A DNA stretch of 64,000 nt from Lachnospiraceae bacterium (GTDB lineage Bacteria > Bacillota > Clostridia > Lachnospirales > Lachnospiraceae): the NCBI GenBank assembly GCA_017479935.1, contig JAFVBO010000029.1:1-64000 (forward strand), given 5' to 3'. This document shows, piece by piece, positions 8,032-17,385 of the stretch. The notes under the pieces were generated by a model. That model was given only the letters and a program-made list of their open reading frames with translations. It had not been told where the DNA came from and ran no database searches. How positions within the stretch are numbered: the stretch's first letter is position 1; every line of letters begins with the position of its first letter. A program made the position numbers and the translations under genes.

Positions 8032-8387
8032 GTCAACAATGACGCCGGAGGCAGAGATTATATCGTGCAGCAGTCATGTGGAGGAGGCCATAGAACCACT
8101 TGGTGAGAAAAATCTGCTTTAGAAGCAAGGAGGTTTACTGTTTGCACCGGGCACTATGCTTCAACGTTCGTCTTACGACTCCGTTTCAGCAAGTGCCCGG
8201 TGGGGCACGCACGTAAGCGTCAGTCATCGCCTTTGGCGTGACTGGCGCTAAGTGCTCCGCTCCAGCGCGAAGCGCGAGTTGAACCGACTTGCTTCTGTTC
8301 TTTGCAGATTTTTCGAACCTTTGTGGTTCTGGCCGAGGGAACTTAGACTGCGAACGATATAACTCTGCCTCCGGCGCCATTATTGAC
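8032..8387. repeat. Foldback element B containing a family-B core
   Basis: The arms GTCAACAATGACGCCGGAGG (from 8032) and GTCAATAATGGCGCCGGAGG (inverted, ending 8387) continue as an imperfect stem through AGAACCAC, GAAAAATCTGC and AGAAGCAAG on both sides. The apex (8145-8269) holds a CACCGGGCACT/AGTGCCCGGTG stem, a GTCAGTCA/TGACTGGC hairpin and a CAGCGCGAAGCGCG hairpin. The apex core recurs at 53445-53570. Confidence 0.8.
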
Positions 8388-8570
8388 GACCTTGGTAACA
8401 CTGACATATCAGATCATGACCGGTGACAAAAAGGTTCGGAGTTGGTTAAGATATCTGCAATAACCCTTGCGATATAAAGCGGAAGCCTGTAAAATAGAAA
8501 GGCAACATTCAGCACAGCCTGCATGCATCAAATAAGCGGATGCGGCACACTTAACAGGAGGTAAATAGTC

Positions 8571-9902
8571 ATGGTTCAGGAAATCACCCGGGAGACTCTT
8601 CCCTATCTGCGCAATCCGGTCTTCCGGGAATATGCGGCCATGTATCTGGATATTTATGATGGATTTGTTCATGACGTGGAGGAACTGGGGCTCCCGTTTC
8701 ATCAGGACCCGGCCGACTTAGAGCAGACAAAGGCACTGCGGGAACAGCTGAAAGCCATTCCGGAGATCTATTCCCGCTGCGAGGGAGCCAGCCTGGTTTA
8801 TAAGCGAATCTCCAGCGCCTGTGAAATCTGTCGGCTTGGCGTGGGCACAATCACCAGCCATATTTCCTTTAAATGTCATAGGAACTGCTTCTTCTGCTTC
8901 AATCCCAATCAGGACAATTACGAAGAGGATCTGACGCCGAACGCTGCCTGGAAACGGGAGCTGGAAGAAATGAAGATGGCCGGGGAGGAATTGACGCACA
9001 TCGCATTAACCGGTGGCGAGCCGCTTCTGCATCCGAAGGAATCGGTGGCTTTCTTTGCGCTTGCCAGAAGTCTGTATCCGTCCGCACACCTTCGGCTTTA
9101 CACTTCCGGCGATCTGCTGACGGAAGATCTGGCCGTGCGCTTGAAAGACGCTGGTTTGGATGAGATTCGTTTCAGCTGCAAAATGGAAGATACGCCCGAG
9201 ATGCAGGAAAAAGTGCTTTCACGCATTGCCATGGCCAAGGATATTCTGCCCTGCGTGATGGTGGAAATGCCCGTGATGCCCGATAAGAAAAAAGAGATGG
9301 AAGCGCTTCTTTTAAGGCTTGATGCAATCGGTGTATGGTGCATCAATCTCTTAGAGCTCTGCTTCCCGTTCCACAACGCAGAAGCTTTCCTGAATCGGGG
9401 ATATTTTCTGAAATACCCGCCTTACCAGACACTTTACAACTTCTGGTATGCCGGCGGCCTTCCGATCGCAGGAAGCGAGTTACTTGCGTTAAAGCTCATG
9501 CGCTTTGCCGCACGGAAGAACCTGACCATGGGGGTTCACTATTGTTCTCTCGAAAACAAGAATTTCGGGCAGATCTATCGGCAGAACAATCATCCTTCTT
9601 TGTGGGATTCCACCCAGTATTTCTCGGAGCGTGATTTTTATCTCAAGACCATCAAAGCTTTCGGAAGTGATGCTGAGAAGGTAAAGGCTTTGTTTGATCA
9701 AAACGATGTTACAGAGTATCGTTTCAACAAAGATGGAGAATTCATTCAATTCCATCCTAAGCATGCTGCATTACTCAAGGATCTTCCGATTGAACTGGTA
9801 CTCTCCATCAACGTCATGGAGAACCGGGAAGGAGAAATCGTCACGCGCGAGCTGAAACTTCTTCGGATCAGCGCATCGGATTGTGAAACCGATATTCTAT
9901 AA
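8571..9902 (+). CDS. Radical SAM protein of unknown function
   Basis: A 443-residue protein with an N-terminal region of about 100 residues, a CEICRLGVGTITSH segment, and then the radical SAM cluster motif CHRNCFFC (C-x3-C-x2-C, near residue 104) that ligates the 4Fe-4S cluster. The family motif LTGGEPLLHP follows near residue 145. The start at 8571 has AACAGGAGGTAAATAGTC upstream. The C-terminal third contains CSLENKNFGQIYRQNN and no obvious SPASM cysteine set. It stands alone between non-coding repeats and the convergent ribosomal cluster, so context gives no hint. It could be a peptide- or tRNA-modifying enzyme, but I do not recognise a specific family. Confidence 0.85.
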   Translation: MVQEITRETLPYLRNPVFREYAAMYLDIYDGFVHDVEELGLPFHQDPADLEQTKALREQLKAIPEIYSRCEGASLVYKRISSACEICRLGVGTITSHISFKCHRNCFFCFNPNQDNYEEDLTPNAAWKRELEEMKMAGEELTHIALTGGEPLLHPKESVAFFALARSLYPSAHLRLYTSGDLLTEDLAVRLKDAGLDEIRFSCKMEDTPEMQEKVLSRIAMAKDILPCVMVEMPVMPDKKKEMEALLLRLDAIGVWCINLLELCFPFHNAEAFLNRGYFLKYPPYQTLYNFWYAGGLPIAGSELLALKLMRFAARKNLTMGVHYCSLENKNFGQIYRQNNHPSLWDSTQYFSERDFYLKTIKAFGSDAEKVKALFDQNDVTEYRFNKDGEFIQFHPKHAALLKDLPIELVLSINVMENREGEIVTRELKLLRISASDCETDIL

Positions 9903-9940
9903 AAACCCTATGTGGCCTTATGGCCGCGCCACAGCACATG

Positions 9941-9983
9941 AAAGCGCAGGCATCTGCCCTCTACGGGCCTCTGCCTGCGCTTT
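9941..9983. terminator. Bidirectional terminator between the radical SAM gene and rplQ
   Basis: AAAGCGCAGGCA pairs with TGCCTGCGCTTT, with A and T tracts on both sides. It lies between two convergent genes and can end both transcripts. Confidence 0.75.
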
Positions 9984-10004
9984 ACTTGGGTTTAGACTAA
10001 GTGA

Positions 10005-10541
10005 TTAGACTAACTCGATGATGACTTCCATCGCACCATCACCCTTGCGCTCGCCAATCTTGACGATACGGGTGAAACCGCCATTGCGGTTCATGTACTT
10101 GGGAGCGATCTCATCAAACAGCTTAGCCGGAAGATCGATCTCCTTGGTGCCTTTCTTCTTGCCCTTGCCGGTCGGAACTTCGGTAACCGGGTAGAGGACC
10201 TGAATCATCTGACGACGAGCAGCCAGTTTGGAAGGCTTGTCCTTCTTGATGGTCTTTTCGATCTCTTCGTAGACCGTAACCTTCTTGCCGTCCTTCTCTT
10301 CCTTCACTCTCTTGCCATCGGCATCCTTCTTGGCAACCTTCGCCGTAACGGTAACGGTGTCGAAGTTGTCCTTCTCACGGATGGCCAGCGCAATCAGACC
10401 TTCAGCGATACCGCGAACTTCCTTGGCTCTTGCCTCGGTGGTGCGGATCTTTCCGTGATAGAGCAGATTCGTTACAAGGCTGCGCAGCATAGCCTTTCTC
10501 TGATCCGATGTTCTTCCAAGCTTTCTGTAACCTCTTGCCAT
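10005..10541 (-). CDS. rplQ: Ribosomal protein L17
   Basis: A 178-residue L17, a large-subunit protein near the exit tunnel. The N-terminal [17 protein letters not shown] is canonical. Canonical L17 is about 115-127 residues; here roughly 50 extra Lys/Glu/Asp-rich residues (about 75-125) split the fold, with the conserved RNGGFTRI and [12 protein letters not shown] near the end. Such insertions are known in Lachnospiraceae-type L17. The start at 10541 (MARGYRK) follows GGAGGAAATT; four upstream in-frame codons were dropped. It is the last gene of the alpha operon, 121 bases after rpoA. Confidence 0.96.
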   Translation of the reverse strand: MARGYRKLGRTSDQRKAMLRSLVTNLLYHGKIRTTEARAKEVRGIAEGLIALAIREKDNFDTVTVTAKVAKKDADGKRVKEEKDGKKVTVYEEIEKTIKKDKPSKLAARRQMIQVLYPVTEVPTGKGKKKGTKEIDLPAKLFDEIAPKYMNRNGGFTRIVKIGERKGDGAMEVIIELV

Positions 10542-10662
10542 AATTTCCTCCAATCATGGGACACCCGCGTCACGCTTCTTCGGACTTACTGGTGCGGGTG
10601 CTGACAACCCCATATAAATATTTATAAAAGCAGCGTCTGTTGCGCAGGCTCTTATATTTCAC

Positions 10663-11625
10663 TTAACCCTCATCGCTGGGGTTTAACTCCAGTCCAAGTT
10701 CCTTTAACTTCGCAAGAACCTCATCCAAGGACTTGCGGCCCAGGTTACGAACTTTCATCATATCTTCAGGAGTCCGGCTGATCAGCTCTTCCACGGTGTT
10801 GATGCCGGCTCTCTTCAGGCAGTTGTACGAACGAACCGAGAGCTCGAGCTCATCGATGTTCATCTCCAGAACTTTTTCCTTCTCGTTGTCTTCCTTCACG
10901 ACCATGACTTCCGCTTCTTTAGCGTTCTCGGACAGGTCGATGAAGAGATTTAGATGCTCGCCTAATACCTTGGCGGCCAGGGAAACGGCCACATCGGGAG
11001 CAAGCGTTCCGTTGGTATACACGTCCAGCGTCAGTTTATCAAAGTCAGTGACCTGACCGACACGGGTGTTTTCCACGGTCATGTTGACACGCTCTACGGG
11101 AGTGTAGATCGAGTCGATGGCGATGACACCAATCGGAAGGGAATCGTTCTTATTTTTATCGGCGCTGACATAGCCGCGCCCCTTGGTAATGGTAAGCTCC
11201 ATGCTGAGCTTGCAGTCTGCTCCGCCGCTTAAATGCGCGATGACCTGATCCGGATTCATGATTTCAATATCCTGATCCGCCTTGATGCAGGCACCGGTCA
11301 CAACGCCCTCGCCTTCATACTCGATGTAGGCGATCTTCGGCTCGGATGTGGGGCTGCTGTTGCAGATTGCAAGTTTCTTCAGGTTCAGGATGATCTCGGT
11401 AACGTCTTCCTTGACGCCGGGGATGGAGCTGAACTCATGAAGAACGCCATCAATTTTCACCTGGCTGATGGCAGCGCCAGGTAAAGAGGACAGCATGATT
11501 CTGCGTAACGAGTTGCCGAGAGTAATTCCATAACCCCGTTCCAAAGGTTCTACCACAAACCTGCCGTATCTCTTGTCATCTGAAATTTCAGCAATTTCAA
11601 TATTCGGTTTCTCAAAATCGAACAT
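10663..11625 (-). CDS. rpoA: RNA polymerase alpha subunit
   Basis: A 320-residue alpha subunit that nucleates polymerase assembly. The N-terminal dimerisation domain includes [17 protein letters not shown] (near residues 27-43). The C-terminal domain (about 255-312) has the helix-hairpin-helix stretch [14 protein letters not shown] that binds UP-element DNA and activators. The start follows AAGGAGGGTCTTTGC. It sits 184 bases downstream of rpsD, behind a possible attenuator at 11769-11798, and upstream of rplQ. Confidence 0.98.
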   Translation of the reverse strand: MFDFEKPNIEIAEISDDKRYGRFVVEPLERGYGITLGNSLRRIMLSSLPGAAISQVKIDGVLHEFSSIPGVKEDVTEIILNLKKLAICNSSPTSEPKIAYIEYEGEGVVTGACIKADQDIEIMNPDQVIAHLSGGADCKLSMELTITKGRGYVSADKNKNDSLPIGVIAIDSIYTPVERVNMTVENTRVGQVTDFDKLTLDVYTNGTLAPDVAVSLAAKVLGEHLNLFIDLSENAKEAEVMVVKEDNEKEKVLEMNIDELELSVRSYNCLKRAGINTVEELISRTPEDMMKVRNLGRKSLDEVLAKLKELGLELNPSDEG

Positions 11626-11768
11626 GCAAAGACCCTCCTTAAGGCCAGTGTTTTTCGGGCTCGCACTCTTCTCCTTCGCGTAACGCTTATGTCAGAAAGG
11701 TTGCAGGACAAAAGCCAAAGAGCATCTCATAGACCGCCCCGAAACACTTTCTTAAAACGTCGCGAAAA

Positions 11769-11798
11769 GGGTAGAGGGAAGCATGCTTTCCCCTACCC
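11769..11798 (-). terminator. Attenuator-like hairpin between rpsD and rpoA
   Basis: On the minus strand GGGTAGGGGAAAGC pairs with GCTTCCCTCTACCC, followed by TTTTCG. It lies 12 bases past the rpsD stop and could set partial read-through into rpoA-rplQ. Confidence 0.5.
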
Positions 11799-11809
11799 GA
11801 ACTCCAATC

Positions 11810-12403
11810 TTACTTGGAATACAACTCGACGATCAGCATCTCGTCAACCGGAACATCGATCATTTCACGGGTAGGGAGCTGCTTAACCGTAGCTTTCATG
11901 TTCTCGCGATCCACATCCAGCCATTCAGGAACCATGCGGCCTGCGGTGGTCTCCATGATATCCTTGAAGCGGGTGGACTCTTTCTTATTTTCACGGACGG
12001 AGATTACGTCTCCGGCCTTTACCAGATAAGAAGGAATGTTGACGCTCTTGCCGTTTACAAGCACCTGCTTGTGATCGACAATCTGACGGCACTCTCTTCT
12101 GGTACGGCCAAATCCCATACGGAAGATGACGTTGTCCAGACGGGACTCGAGCATGATCATCAGGTTCTCACCAACCATGCCCTTCATCTGTTTGGCCTTT
12201 TTATAATAGGTTCTAAAAGGTTTTTCCAATACACCGTAGATGAACTTGGCTTTCTGCTTCTCGCGGAGCTGGAGGCCATACTCGCTCATCTTTCTGTTGG
12301 CTCTCTTTAATTCTCTGTTGGACTTTTTGTCAATTCCCAGATAAACCGGGTCAAGACCAAGGGATCTGCATCTTTTCAGTACCGGAACTCTATTTACTGC
12401 CAC
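11810..12403 (-). CDS. rpsD: Ribosomal protein S4
   Basis: A 197-residue S4, a primary 16S rRNA binder of the small subunit. The S4 RNA-binding domain lies near residues 88-150 (SRLDNVIFRMGFGRTRRECRQ). The N-terminal zinc-knuckle cysteines of C-plus S4 proteins are absent; only one Cys remains there, so this is the zinc-free form. The start codon is GTG at 12403, with GGAGG nine bases upstream. It lies 19 bases after rpsK. Confidence 0.97.
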   Translation of the reverse strand: MAVNRVPVLKRCRSLGLDPVYLGIDKKSNRELKRANRKMSEYGLQLREKQKAKFIYGVLEKPFRTYYKKAKQMKGMVGENLMIMLESRLDNVIFRMGFGRTRRECRQIVDHKQVLVNGKSVNIPSYLVKAGDVISVRENKKESTRFKDIMETTAGRMVPEWLDVDRENMKATVKQLPTREMIDVPVDEMLIVELYSK

Positions 12404-12422
12404 TGTTTAGCACCTCCATTCA

Positions 12423-12824
12423 TTATACTCTTCTACGCTTAGGCGGGCGGCAACCGTTGTGAGGTACCGGCGTCACGTCGCGAATACTGGTGACTTCGAT
12501 TCCGCAGGCCTGAAGAGCACGGATAGCGGCCTCACGTCCCGAACCGGGGCCTTTGACCATGACATCTACATACTTAAGACCATGAATGAGTGCTGCCTTC
12601 GCAGCAGTTTCCGCAGCCATCTGAGCTGCATACGGGGTCGATTTCCTTGAACCTTTAAATCCCAGACCGCCTGCACTCGCCCAGGACAGAGCATTTCCCT
12701 GGGTGTCCGTCAACGTCACAATCGTGTTGTTAAAAGATGACTGAATGTGCGCCTGTCCGCGTTCAACGTTTTTCTTGACACGCTTCTTTGTCACTTTTTT
12801 AGCTGCTGACACTTTCTTAGCCAT
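12423..12824 (-). CDS. rpsK: Ribosomal protein S11
   Basis: A 133-residue S11 of the 30S platform. The basic N-terminus is followed by [16 protein letters not shown] and the conserved end [23 protein letters not shown] lies upstream of the ATG. It is between rpsM (48 bases upstream) and rpsD (19 bases downstream), the standard alpha-operon order. Confidence 0.98.
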   Translation of the reverse strand: MAKKVSAAKKVTKKRVKKNVERGQAHIQSSFNNTIVTLTDTQGNALSWASAGGLGFKGSRKSTPYAAQMAAETAAKAALIHGLKYVDVMVKGPGSGREAAIRALQACGIEVTSIRDVTPVPHNGCRPPKRRRV

Positions 12825-12872
12825 ATCTAAACTAACCTTCCCTGTGTTTTATGGGTTCCTTTCTAAAAATTT

Positions 12873-13244
12873 TTATTTCTTCTTGTTCGCTACAGTCTTC
12901 TTAGGACCCTTACGGGTTCTGGCGTTCGTCTTAGTCTTCTGTCCACGGACAGGAAGGCCTCTTCTGTGACGAATACCACGGTAGCAGCCGATTTCCTGCA
13001 GTCTCTTGATATTCATGGCAATCTCGCGGCGAAGGTCACCTTCGACCAGCTGATGATCATTCTCGATTGCCTCCGCGATTCTCTTGACCTCATCATCGGT
13101 CAGGTCCTTAACGCGGGTATCAGGATTCACGTTTGCTTCTGCAAGAAGACGGTTCGAGCTGGCACGGCCGATACCATAGATATAGGTCAGGCCAATCTCA
13201 ATACGCTTTTCCCTGGGTAAGTCAACACCTGAAATACGAGCCAT
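12873..13244 (-). CDS. rpsM: Ribosomal protein S13
   Basis: A 123-residue S13 of the 30S head, which contacts the P-site tRNA and the 50S subunit. [21 protein letters not shown] and [19 protein letters not shown] are canonical. The ATG follows GAGGAGGTAATACACAG. It lies 57 bases after rpmJ. Confidence 0.98.
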   Translation of the reverse strand: MARISGVDLPREKRIEIGLTYIYGIGRASSNRLLAEANVNPDTRVKDLTDDEVKRIAEAIENDHQLVEGDLRREIAMNIKRLQEIGCYRGIRHRRGLPVRGQKTKTNARTRKGPKKTVANKKK

Positions 13245-13301
13245 CTGTGTATTACCTCCTCAAATTTTCGTTCCTCAAATGGCAAATATTCTCTGAAAAA
13301 A

Positions 13302-13415
13302 TCAACCCTGACGCTGTTTGTGCTTCGGGTTTTCACAGATAATACGGATACTGCCTTTTCTTTTGATAACCTTGCATTTTTCGCAGATCGGTTTTACGGA
13401 AGATCTAACTTTCAT
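13302..13415 (-). CDS. rpmJ: Ribosomal protein L36
   Basis: A 37-residue protein, [14 protein letters not shown] and onward, ending NPKHKQRQG. The Cys-x2-Cys, later Cys and His pattern marks the zinc-binding type of L36. It is placed between infA (87 bases upstream) and rpsM, as usual. A GGAG-type site precedes the ATG at 13415. Confidence 0.96.
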   Translation of the reverse strand: MKVRSSVKPICEKCKVIKRKGSIRIICENPKHKQRQG

Positions 13416-13502
13416 GAGATTATTCTCCTTTCCTAACGAAAGTCCGCAAAACATTATATCACTTTGCCTTCTACAAAGCAAGCAATTTTTGTTTTTGTCG
13501 TT

Positions 13503-13721
13503 TTATTTGTCTCGCCAGATGATCCGTCCCTTCGTCAGATCGTAGGGGGACATCTCGAGGGTGACCTTGTCACCCGGCAGGATTTTGATGTAGTGCATCC
13601 GGAGTTTTCCGCTGATGTGTGCTAAAACGATTAAACCATTTTCCAGCTGAACGCGGAACATGGCATTCGGAAGCTTCTCCGTTACAACGCCTTCAATCTC
13701 GATTACATCGTTTTTCGACAT
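13503..13721 (-). CDS. infA: Translation initiation factor IF-1
   Basis: A 72-residue S1/OB-fold factor that binds the 30S A site during initiation. [20 protein letters not shown] and [13 protein letters not shown] are canonical. It lies 127 bases after adk with no map or KOW-domain gene between, although many Firmicutes have them here. A hairpin at 13759-13814 occupies that gap. Confidence 0.98.
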   Translation of the reverse strand: MSKNDVIEIEGVVTEKLPNAMFRVQLENGLIVLAHISGKLRMHYIKILPGDKVTLEMSPYDLTKGRIIWRDK

Positions 13722-13758
13722 GTATTTGAATTTCCTCTACCTTTCTTTTAAGTTTAAA

Positions 13759-13814
13759 CGTACGTATAAAAGCCGGGTCCTGACCACCAGCCGGTATCCC
13801 GGCTTTCGTGTACG
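13759..13814 (-). terminator. Terminator-like hairpin between adk and infA
   Basis: CGTACACGAAAGCCGGG pairs with CCCGGCTTTTATACGTACG on the minus strand, followed by TTTAAACT. It may attenuate transcription before infA-rpmJ-rpsM, or mark a former gene boundary. Confidence 0.5.
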
Positions 13815-13848
13815 TTCATGCGCTTTAAAAAGAATTCCACTAAAAAGC

Positions 13849-14493
13849 TTATTCTCCCAGCGCATGCAGGATCGCTTCAAATACTTCTTCCATTGGTTTC
13901 GTTCCGTCCACCGCGCGAAGCTTGCCCTGTCCCTGATAGTACTCGATCAGGGGCTGGGTCTGGTCGTGATACACTTCCAGTCTCTTCTTCACGGTTTCGG
14001 CTTTGTCGTCATCCCGAAGGATCAGCTCTGCGCCGCAATTGTCGCAGATGCCTTCCTTCTTCGGAGGAATGCTGACAATGTGGTAAGTGGCTCCGCATCC
14101 GGGGCAGTAGCGTCTGCCGGACATCCGGTTGATGATGTTCTCATCCGGAACTTCCACGTCGATCGCGCAGTCAATTGCCTCGTTCTTCGCCATCAAGGCT
14201 TCGGTAAGGCTTTCCGCCTGCGGAATGGTGCGGGGGAAACCGTCCAGGATGTAGCCTTTTGCGCAGTCATCCTGACCGATCCGGTCCACAACCAGATCCA
14301 CCACCAGTTCATCCGGGACTAAAGCGCCGGCGTCCATGTAGGCTTTCGCCTTCTTGCCGAGCTCAGTTCCCTGCTTAATGTTGGCACGGAAGATATCTCC
14401 CGTTGAAATATGAGGAATGTCATAATGTGCGGCAATTTTAGCTGCCTGGGTCCCTTTTCCGGCACCAGGCGCGCCCAGCATAATGATCTTCAT
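13849..14493 (-). CDS. adk: Adenylate kinase
   Basis: A 214-residue enzyme catalysing ATP + AMP = 2 ADP in the cytosol. The P-loop GAPGAGKGTQA is at residues 7-17, and DGFPRTIPQAE marks the AMP-binding region. The LID (about 126-165) carries a CPGC...CDNC four-cysteine zinc site typical of Gram-positive long-form Adk. It lies 14 bases after secY. Confidence 0.98.
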   Translation of the reverse strand: MKIIMLGAPGAGKGTQAAKIAAHYDIPHISTGDIFRANIKQGTELGKKAKAYMDAGALVPDELVVDLVVDRIGQDDCAKGYILDGFPRTIPQAESLTEALMAKNEAIDCAIDVEVPDENIINRMSGRRYCPGCGATYHIVSIPPKKEGICDNCGAELILRDDDKAETVKKRLEVYHDQTQPLIEYYQGQGKLRAVDGTKPMEEVFEAILHALGE

Positions 14494-14507
14494 AATCTTG
14501 CCCCTTT

Positions 14508-15824
14508 TTAGCTCTTAAGGAAACCAGTGTAATTCCGGACTCTCATCATGGACTCAATCTGATTCAGCGTTTCCATGACAACGCTTACGATAATGATCAG
14601 AGAGGTACCCGTGAAGGACAGACGGGAGATGTTTAAGGTACCGGACAGAATAATCGGGATCACCGAAACGATCACAAGGCCGATCGCGCCGATGAGAATC
14701 AGGTAGTTTAAGACATTCGTCAGATAATCGCTGGTGGACTTGCCCGGACGGATACCGGGGATAAAGCCGCCCTGCTTCTTTAAGTTGTTCGCGATCTCAA
14801 TCGGGTTGAACGTGATCGACACGTAGAAGTACGCGAAGAGGATGATTAACGCGATGTAGATCAGAAGACCGATGGAGTACCAGGGTCTGTCGGCGCGAAC
14901 CCAGTTGTTGCTGGAAAGGGCTGCCAGGATGTGGCCGCCGATCGTGGTGTAATCCACGTTGAAGAAGCTTGCGATCATAACCGGCGTGGACATCAGGGAC
15001 GACGCGAAGATGACCGGGATAACGCCGGCGATGTTGGCCTTTAACGGCATGGAGGTCGACTGACCGCCATAGGTGCGGCGGCCCTGCATCTTACCGGAAT
15101 ACTGAACGGGGATGCGGCGCTCGCCACCGTTTAAGATGACAACAAACGCGATCATGGCAATGATCAGGGCGATGATGACTACAGCAGCCAGAACACCGAC
15201 CACGACAGACTTGCCGAATACGAATACCTCAAACAGGTTCGCAATATCCTGCGGAATACTGGACAGAATATTGAAGAGCAGGATCATGGAAATACCGTTT
15301 CCAATACCACACTCCGTAATCTTTTCGCCTAACCACATCAGGACCACGGCGCCGGCTGTCAGCGTGACAACCGCGACGAGGACGTTGTACCAGGTGTAAT
15401 TGACCAGGAGTCCCTGACGGCCAAAGCCGATGGACATGGCAAGCGCCTCGATGAAAGCAAGGCCAACCGTGGTATAACGGGTGATGTCATTCAGTTTCTG
15501 ACGACCATGCTCGGAGTCCTTGGACATTTCCTCCAGGGCGGGGATCGCAATGGTGAGCAGCTGAATGATAATGGATGCGGTAATGTAGGGCGTGATGCTT
15601 AACGCAAAGACGGACATGCTCTCAAAGGAGCCGCCGGTCATGGCGTTGAAGAAGTTAAACGCGTCACCGGACTGCTGTGCAATCCAATTCCGGAAGTACT
15701 CCGGGTTTACACCCGGAGCCGGAATAGCGCAGCCAAGACGAACAAGTACGAGAATCAGCAGGGTGTAAAGAATTCTTTTGCGAATTTCCTCCACCTTGAG
15801 CGCATTCTGAATTGTCTTCCACAT
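14508..15824 (-). CDS. secY: Protein translocase subunit SecY
   Basis: A 438-residue membrane channel protein with about ten transmembrane segments, the core of the Sec pathway. PYITASIIIQLL and the cytoplasmic loop KKQGGFIPGIRPGKST are canonical. It starts directly after the rplO stop (no gap), so translation is probably coupled. Confidence 0.98.
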   Translation of the reverse strand: MWKTIQNALKVEEIRKRILYTLLILVLVRLGCAIPAPGVNPEYFRNWIAQQSGDAFNFFNAMTGGSFESMSVFALSITPYITASIIIQLLTIAIPALEEMSKDSEHGRQKLNDITRYTTVGLAFIEALAMSIGFGRQGLLVNYTWYNVLVAVVTLTAGAVVLMWLGEKITECGIGNGISMILLFNILSSIPQDIANLFEVFVFGKSVVVGVLAAVVIIALIIAMIAFVVILNGGERRIPVQYSGKMQGRRTYGGQSTSMPLKANIAGVIPVIFASSLMSTPVMIASFFNVDYTTIGGHILAALSSNNWVRADRPWYSIGLLIYIALIILFAYFYVSITFNPIEIANNLKKQGGFIPGIRPGKSTSDYLTNVLNYLILIGAIGLVIVSVIPIILSGTLNISRLSFTGTSLIIIVSVVMETLNQIESMMRVRNYTGFLKS

Positions 15825-16265
15825 TTATACCACCTCGCATGTTCCGCCGGCGGCTTCGATCTTGGACTTTGCGCCTTCGCTGAAAGCGTTCGCCTTTACG
15901 ACCAGCTTCTTGGTCAACTCTCCATTTCCCAGAATTTTAACGCCATCTCTGGCATGCTTTACAACACCGCTCTCGATCAGAAGCTCCAGCGTGACCTCGG
16001 TGCCGTTCTCAAATCTCTCCAGAGCGTCGACATTGATGCCAACGATCTCCTTCGTATTGCGGCAGGTAAATCCACGCTTAGGAAGTCTTCTGTACAGAGG
16101 CATCTGACCACCTTCAAAACCAGGACGAGGTGCTCCGGAACGAGCCTTCTGTCCCTTGTGGCCCTTGCCGGCCGTCTTACCGTTTCCGGAAGCGTGGCCA
16201 CGGCCTCTGCGGAACATATCGCTGTGCTTGGACCCTTCGGCGGGTCTGATATTCGATAAATTCAT
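15825..16265 (-). CDS. rplO: Ribosomal protein L15
   Basis: A 146-residue L15 of the 50S subunit. The glycine/basic-rich N-terminal extension ([20 protein letters not shown]) threads through 23S rRNA, and [18 protein letters not shown] is conserved. It lies 14 bases after rpmD and abuts secY. Confidence 0.98.
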   Translation of the reverse strand: MNLSNIRPAEGSKHSDMFRRGRGHASGNGKTAGKGHKGQKARSGAPRPGFEGGQMPLYRRLPKRGFTCRNTKEIVGINVDALERFENGTEVTLELLIESGVVKHARDGVKILGNGELTKKLVVKANAFSEGAKSKIEAAGGTCEVV

Positions 16266-16279
16266 GTCGCTAGCCTCCC

Positions 16280-16462
16280 TTAGATCTCTTCCACTTTCAC
16301 CAGATGCTTCACGTGCCAGATCATACCTCTGACAGCCTCGTTGTCCGGAAGCTCAACCGTCTTGTTCAGCTTCTTAAGGCCAAGAGCCTCAACCGTGGCT
16401 CTCTGCTTCGGAATAGCACCGATGGGAGATTTTACTAAAGTAACTTTTAATTTCTCAGCCAT
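16280..16462 (-). CDS. rpmD: Ribosomal protein L30
   Basis: A 60-residue L30 with the conserved [23 protein letters not shown] beginning. It is flanked by rpsE (17 bases upstream) and rplO (14 bases downstream). It has the usual bacterial short form. Confidence 0.97.
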   Translation of the reverse strand: MAEKLKVTLVKSPIGAIPKQRATVEALGLKKLNKTVELPDNEAVRGMIWHVKHLVKVEEI

Positions 16463-16479
16463 TTCACAATCCTCCTGTT

Positions 16480-16983
16480 CTACAGCTCAGCGGCGGTTTT
16501 GCCTCTCTTGGCCGCCATCTCCTCCGGAGTCTTCATGGCTTTTAAGCCTTCCAGAGTGGCAAGAACTACGTTCTGCTTATTGTTGGAACCGAGGGACTTG
16601 GTACGGATATTCTTGATACCGGCCAACTCGAGGATTGCACGGGCAGGGCCACCGGCGATAACACCGGTACCTTCGCTGGCTCTCTTCAGCAGAACAGACG
16701 CGCTGCCGAATTTGCCGATCATATCATGAGGAACGCTCTTGTTCTCATCTACGGAGATGGAAACCAGGTTCTTCATGGCAGCTTCTTTTCCTTTGCGGAT
16801 CGCTTCCGGAATTTCAGCGGACTTGCCAGTGCCAACACCGACATGACCGTTGCCGTCGCCAACTGCGACAAGCGCTGCAAATCTGGCGGTACGACCGCCC
16901 TTAACCGTTTTCGATACGCGCTTGATGGCAACAACCTTGTCGGTCAGCTCGAGCGTATTCGGATCGATAATTACTCGCTTCAT
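16480..16983 (-). CDS. rpsE: Ribosomal protein S5
   Basis: A 167-residue S5, involved in mRNA entry and decoding fidelity. The double-stranded RNA-binding-like domain has [14 protein letters not shown] and the second domain has [19 protein letters not shown]. It lies 14 bases after rplR. Confidence 0.98.
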   Translation of the reverse strand: MKRVIIDPNTLELTDKVVAIKRVSKTVKGGRTARFAALVAVGDGNGHVGVGTGKSAEIPEAIRKGKEAAMKNLVSISVDENKSVPHDMIGKFGSASVLLKRASEGTGVIAGGPARAILELAGIKNIRTKSLGSNNKQNVVLATLEGLKAMKTPEEMAAKRGKTAAEL

Positions 16984-16997
16984 ATGTCGTCCTCCTT

Positions 16998-17366
16998 CTA
17001 GAACTGAAGGCCAGCTTCGCGGGCGGCTTCCGCCAGCGCCTGAACCTTGCCCTGGTAAATGTATCCGCCGCGGTCAAAGACGACCTCGGTGATGCCCTTT
17101 TCCAGTGCTCTCTTGGCGACTAAGGTGCCAACATACTTAGCAGCATCCTTCGTATCCGTGTTTTCCAGCTCTTCCTTCGCGGCCTTCTCCACTGTGGAGG
17201 CAGCTACCAGCGTACGGCCGGCTGCGTCATCGATGATCTGAGCATACATATGGCTGTTGCTGCGGAACACGGCAAGACGCGGTCTCTCAGCGGTGCCGCT
17301 GAAACGGTTGCGCAGTCTCATGTGCTTCTTCTGACGAATAGCGGCTCTATTTTCTTTTGTAACCAT
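16998..17366 (-). CDS. rplR: Ribosomal protein L18
   Basis: A 122-residue L18 that binds 5S r[22 protein letters not shown] and the ending [24 protein letters not shown] are canonical. It lies 19 bases after rplF. Confidence 0.98.
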   Translation of the reverse strand: MVTKENRAAIRQKKHMRLRNRFSGTAERPRLAVFRSNSHMYAQIIDDAAGRTLVAASTVEKAAKEELENTDTKDAAKYVGTLVAKRALEKGITEVVFDRGGYIYQGKVQALAEAAREAGLQF

Positions 17367-17385
17367 TTAGTGTCACCCTCCTTTA

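Larger units (their letters stand above)
7492..8416. other. 925-bp non-coding block closed by a 15-bp inverted repeat
   Basis: TGATCTGATATGTCA at 7492-7506 is repeated exactly inverted at 8402-8416. The block contains two different long foldbacks (7531-7886 and 8032-8387) joined by 145 bases with no clear gene. The whole stretch could fold as a giant three-arm structure, or could be a composite non-coding insertion. No promoter or open frame of convincing quality was seen on either strand. Confidence 0.6.
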
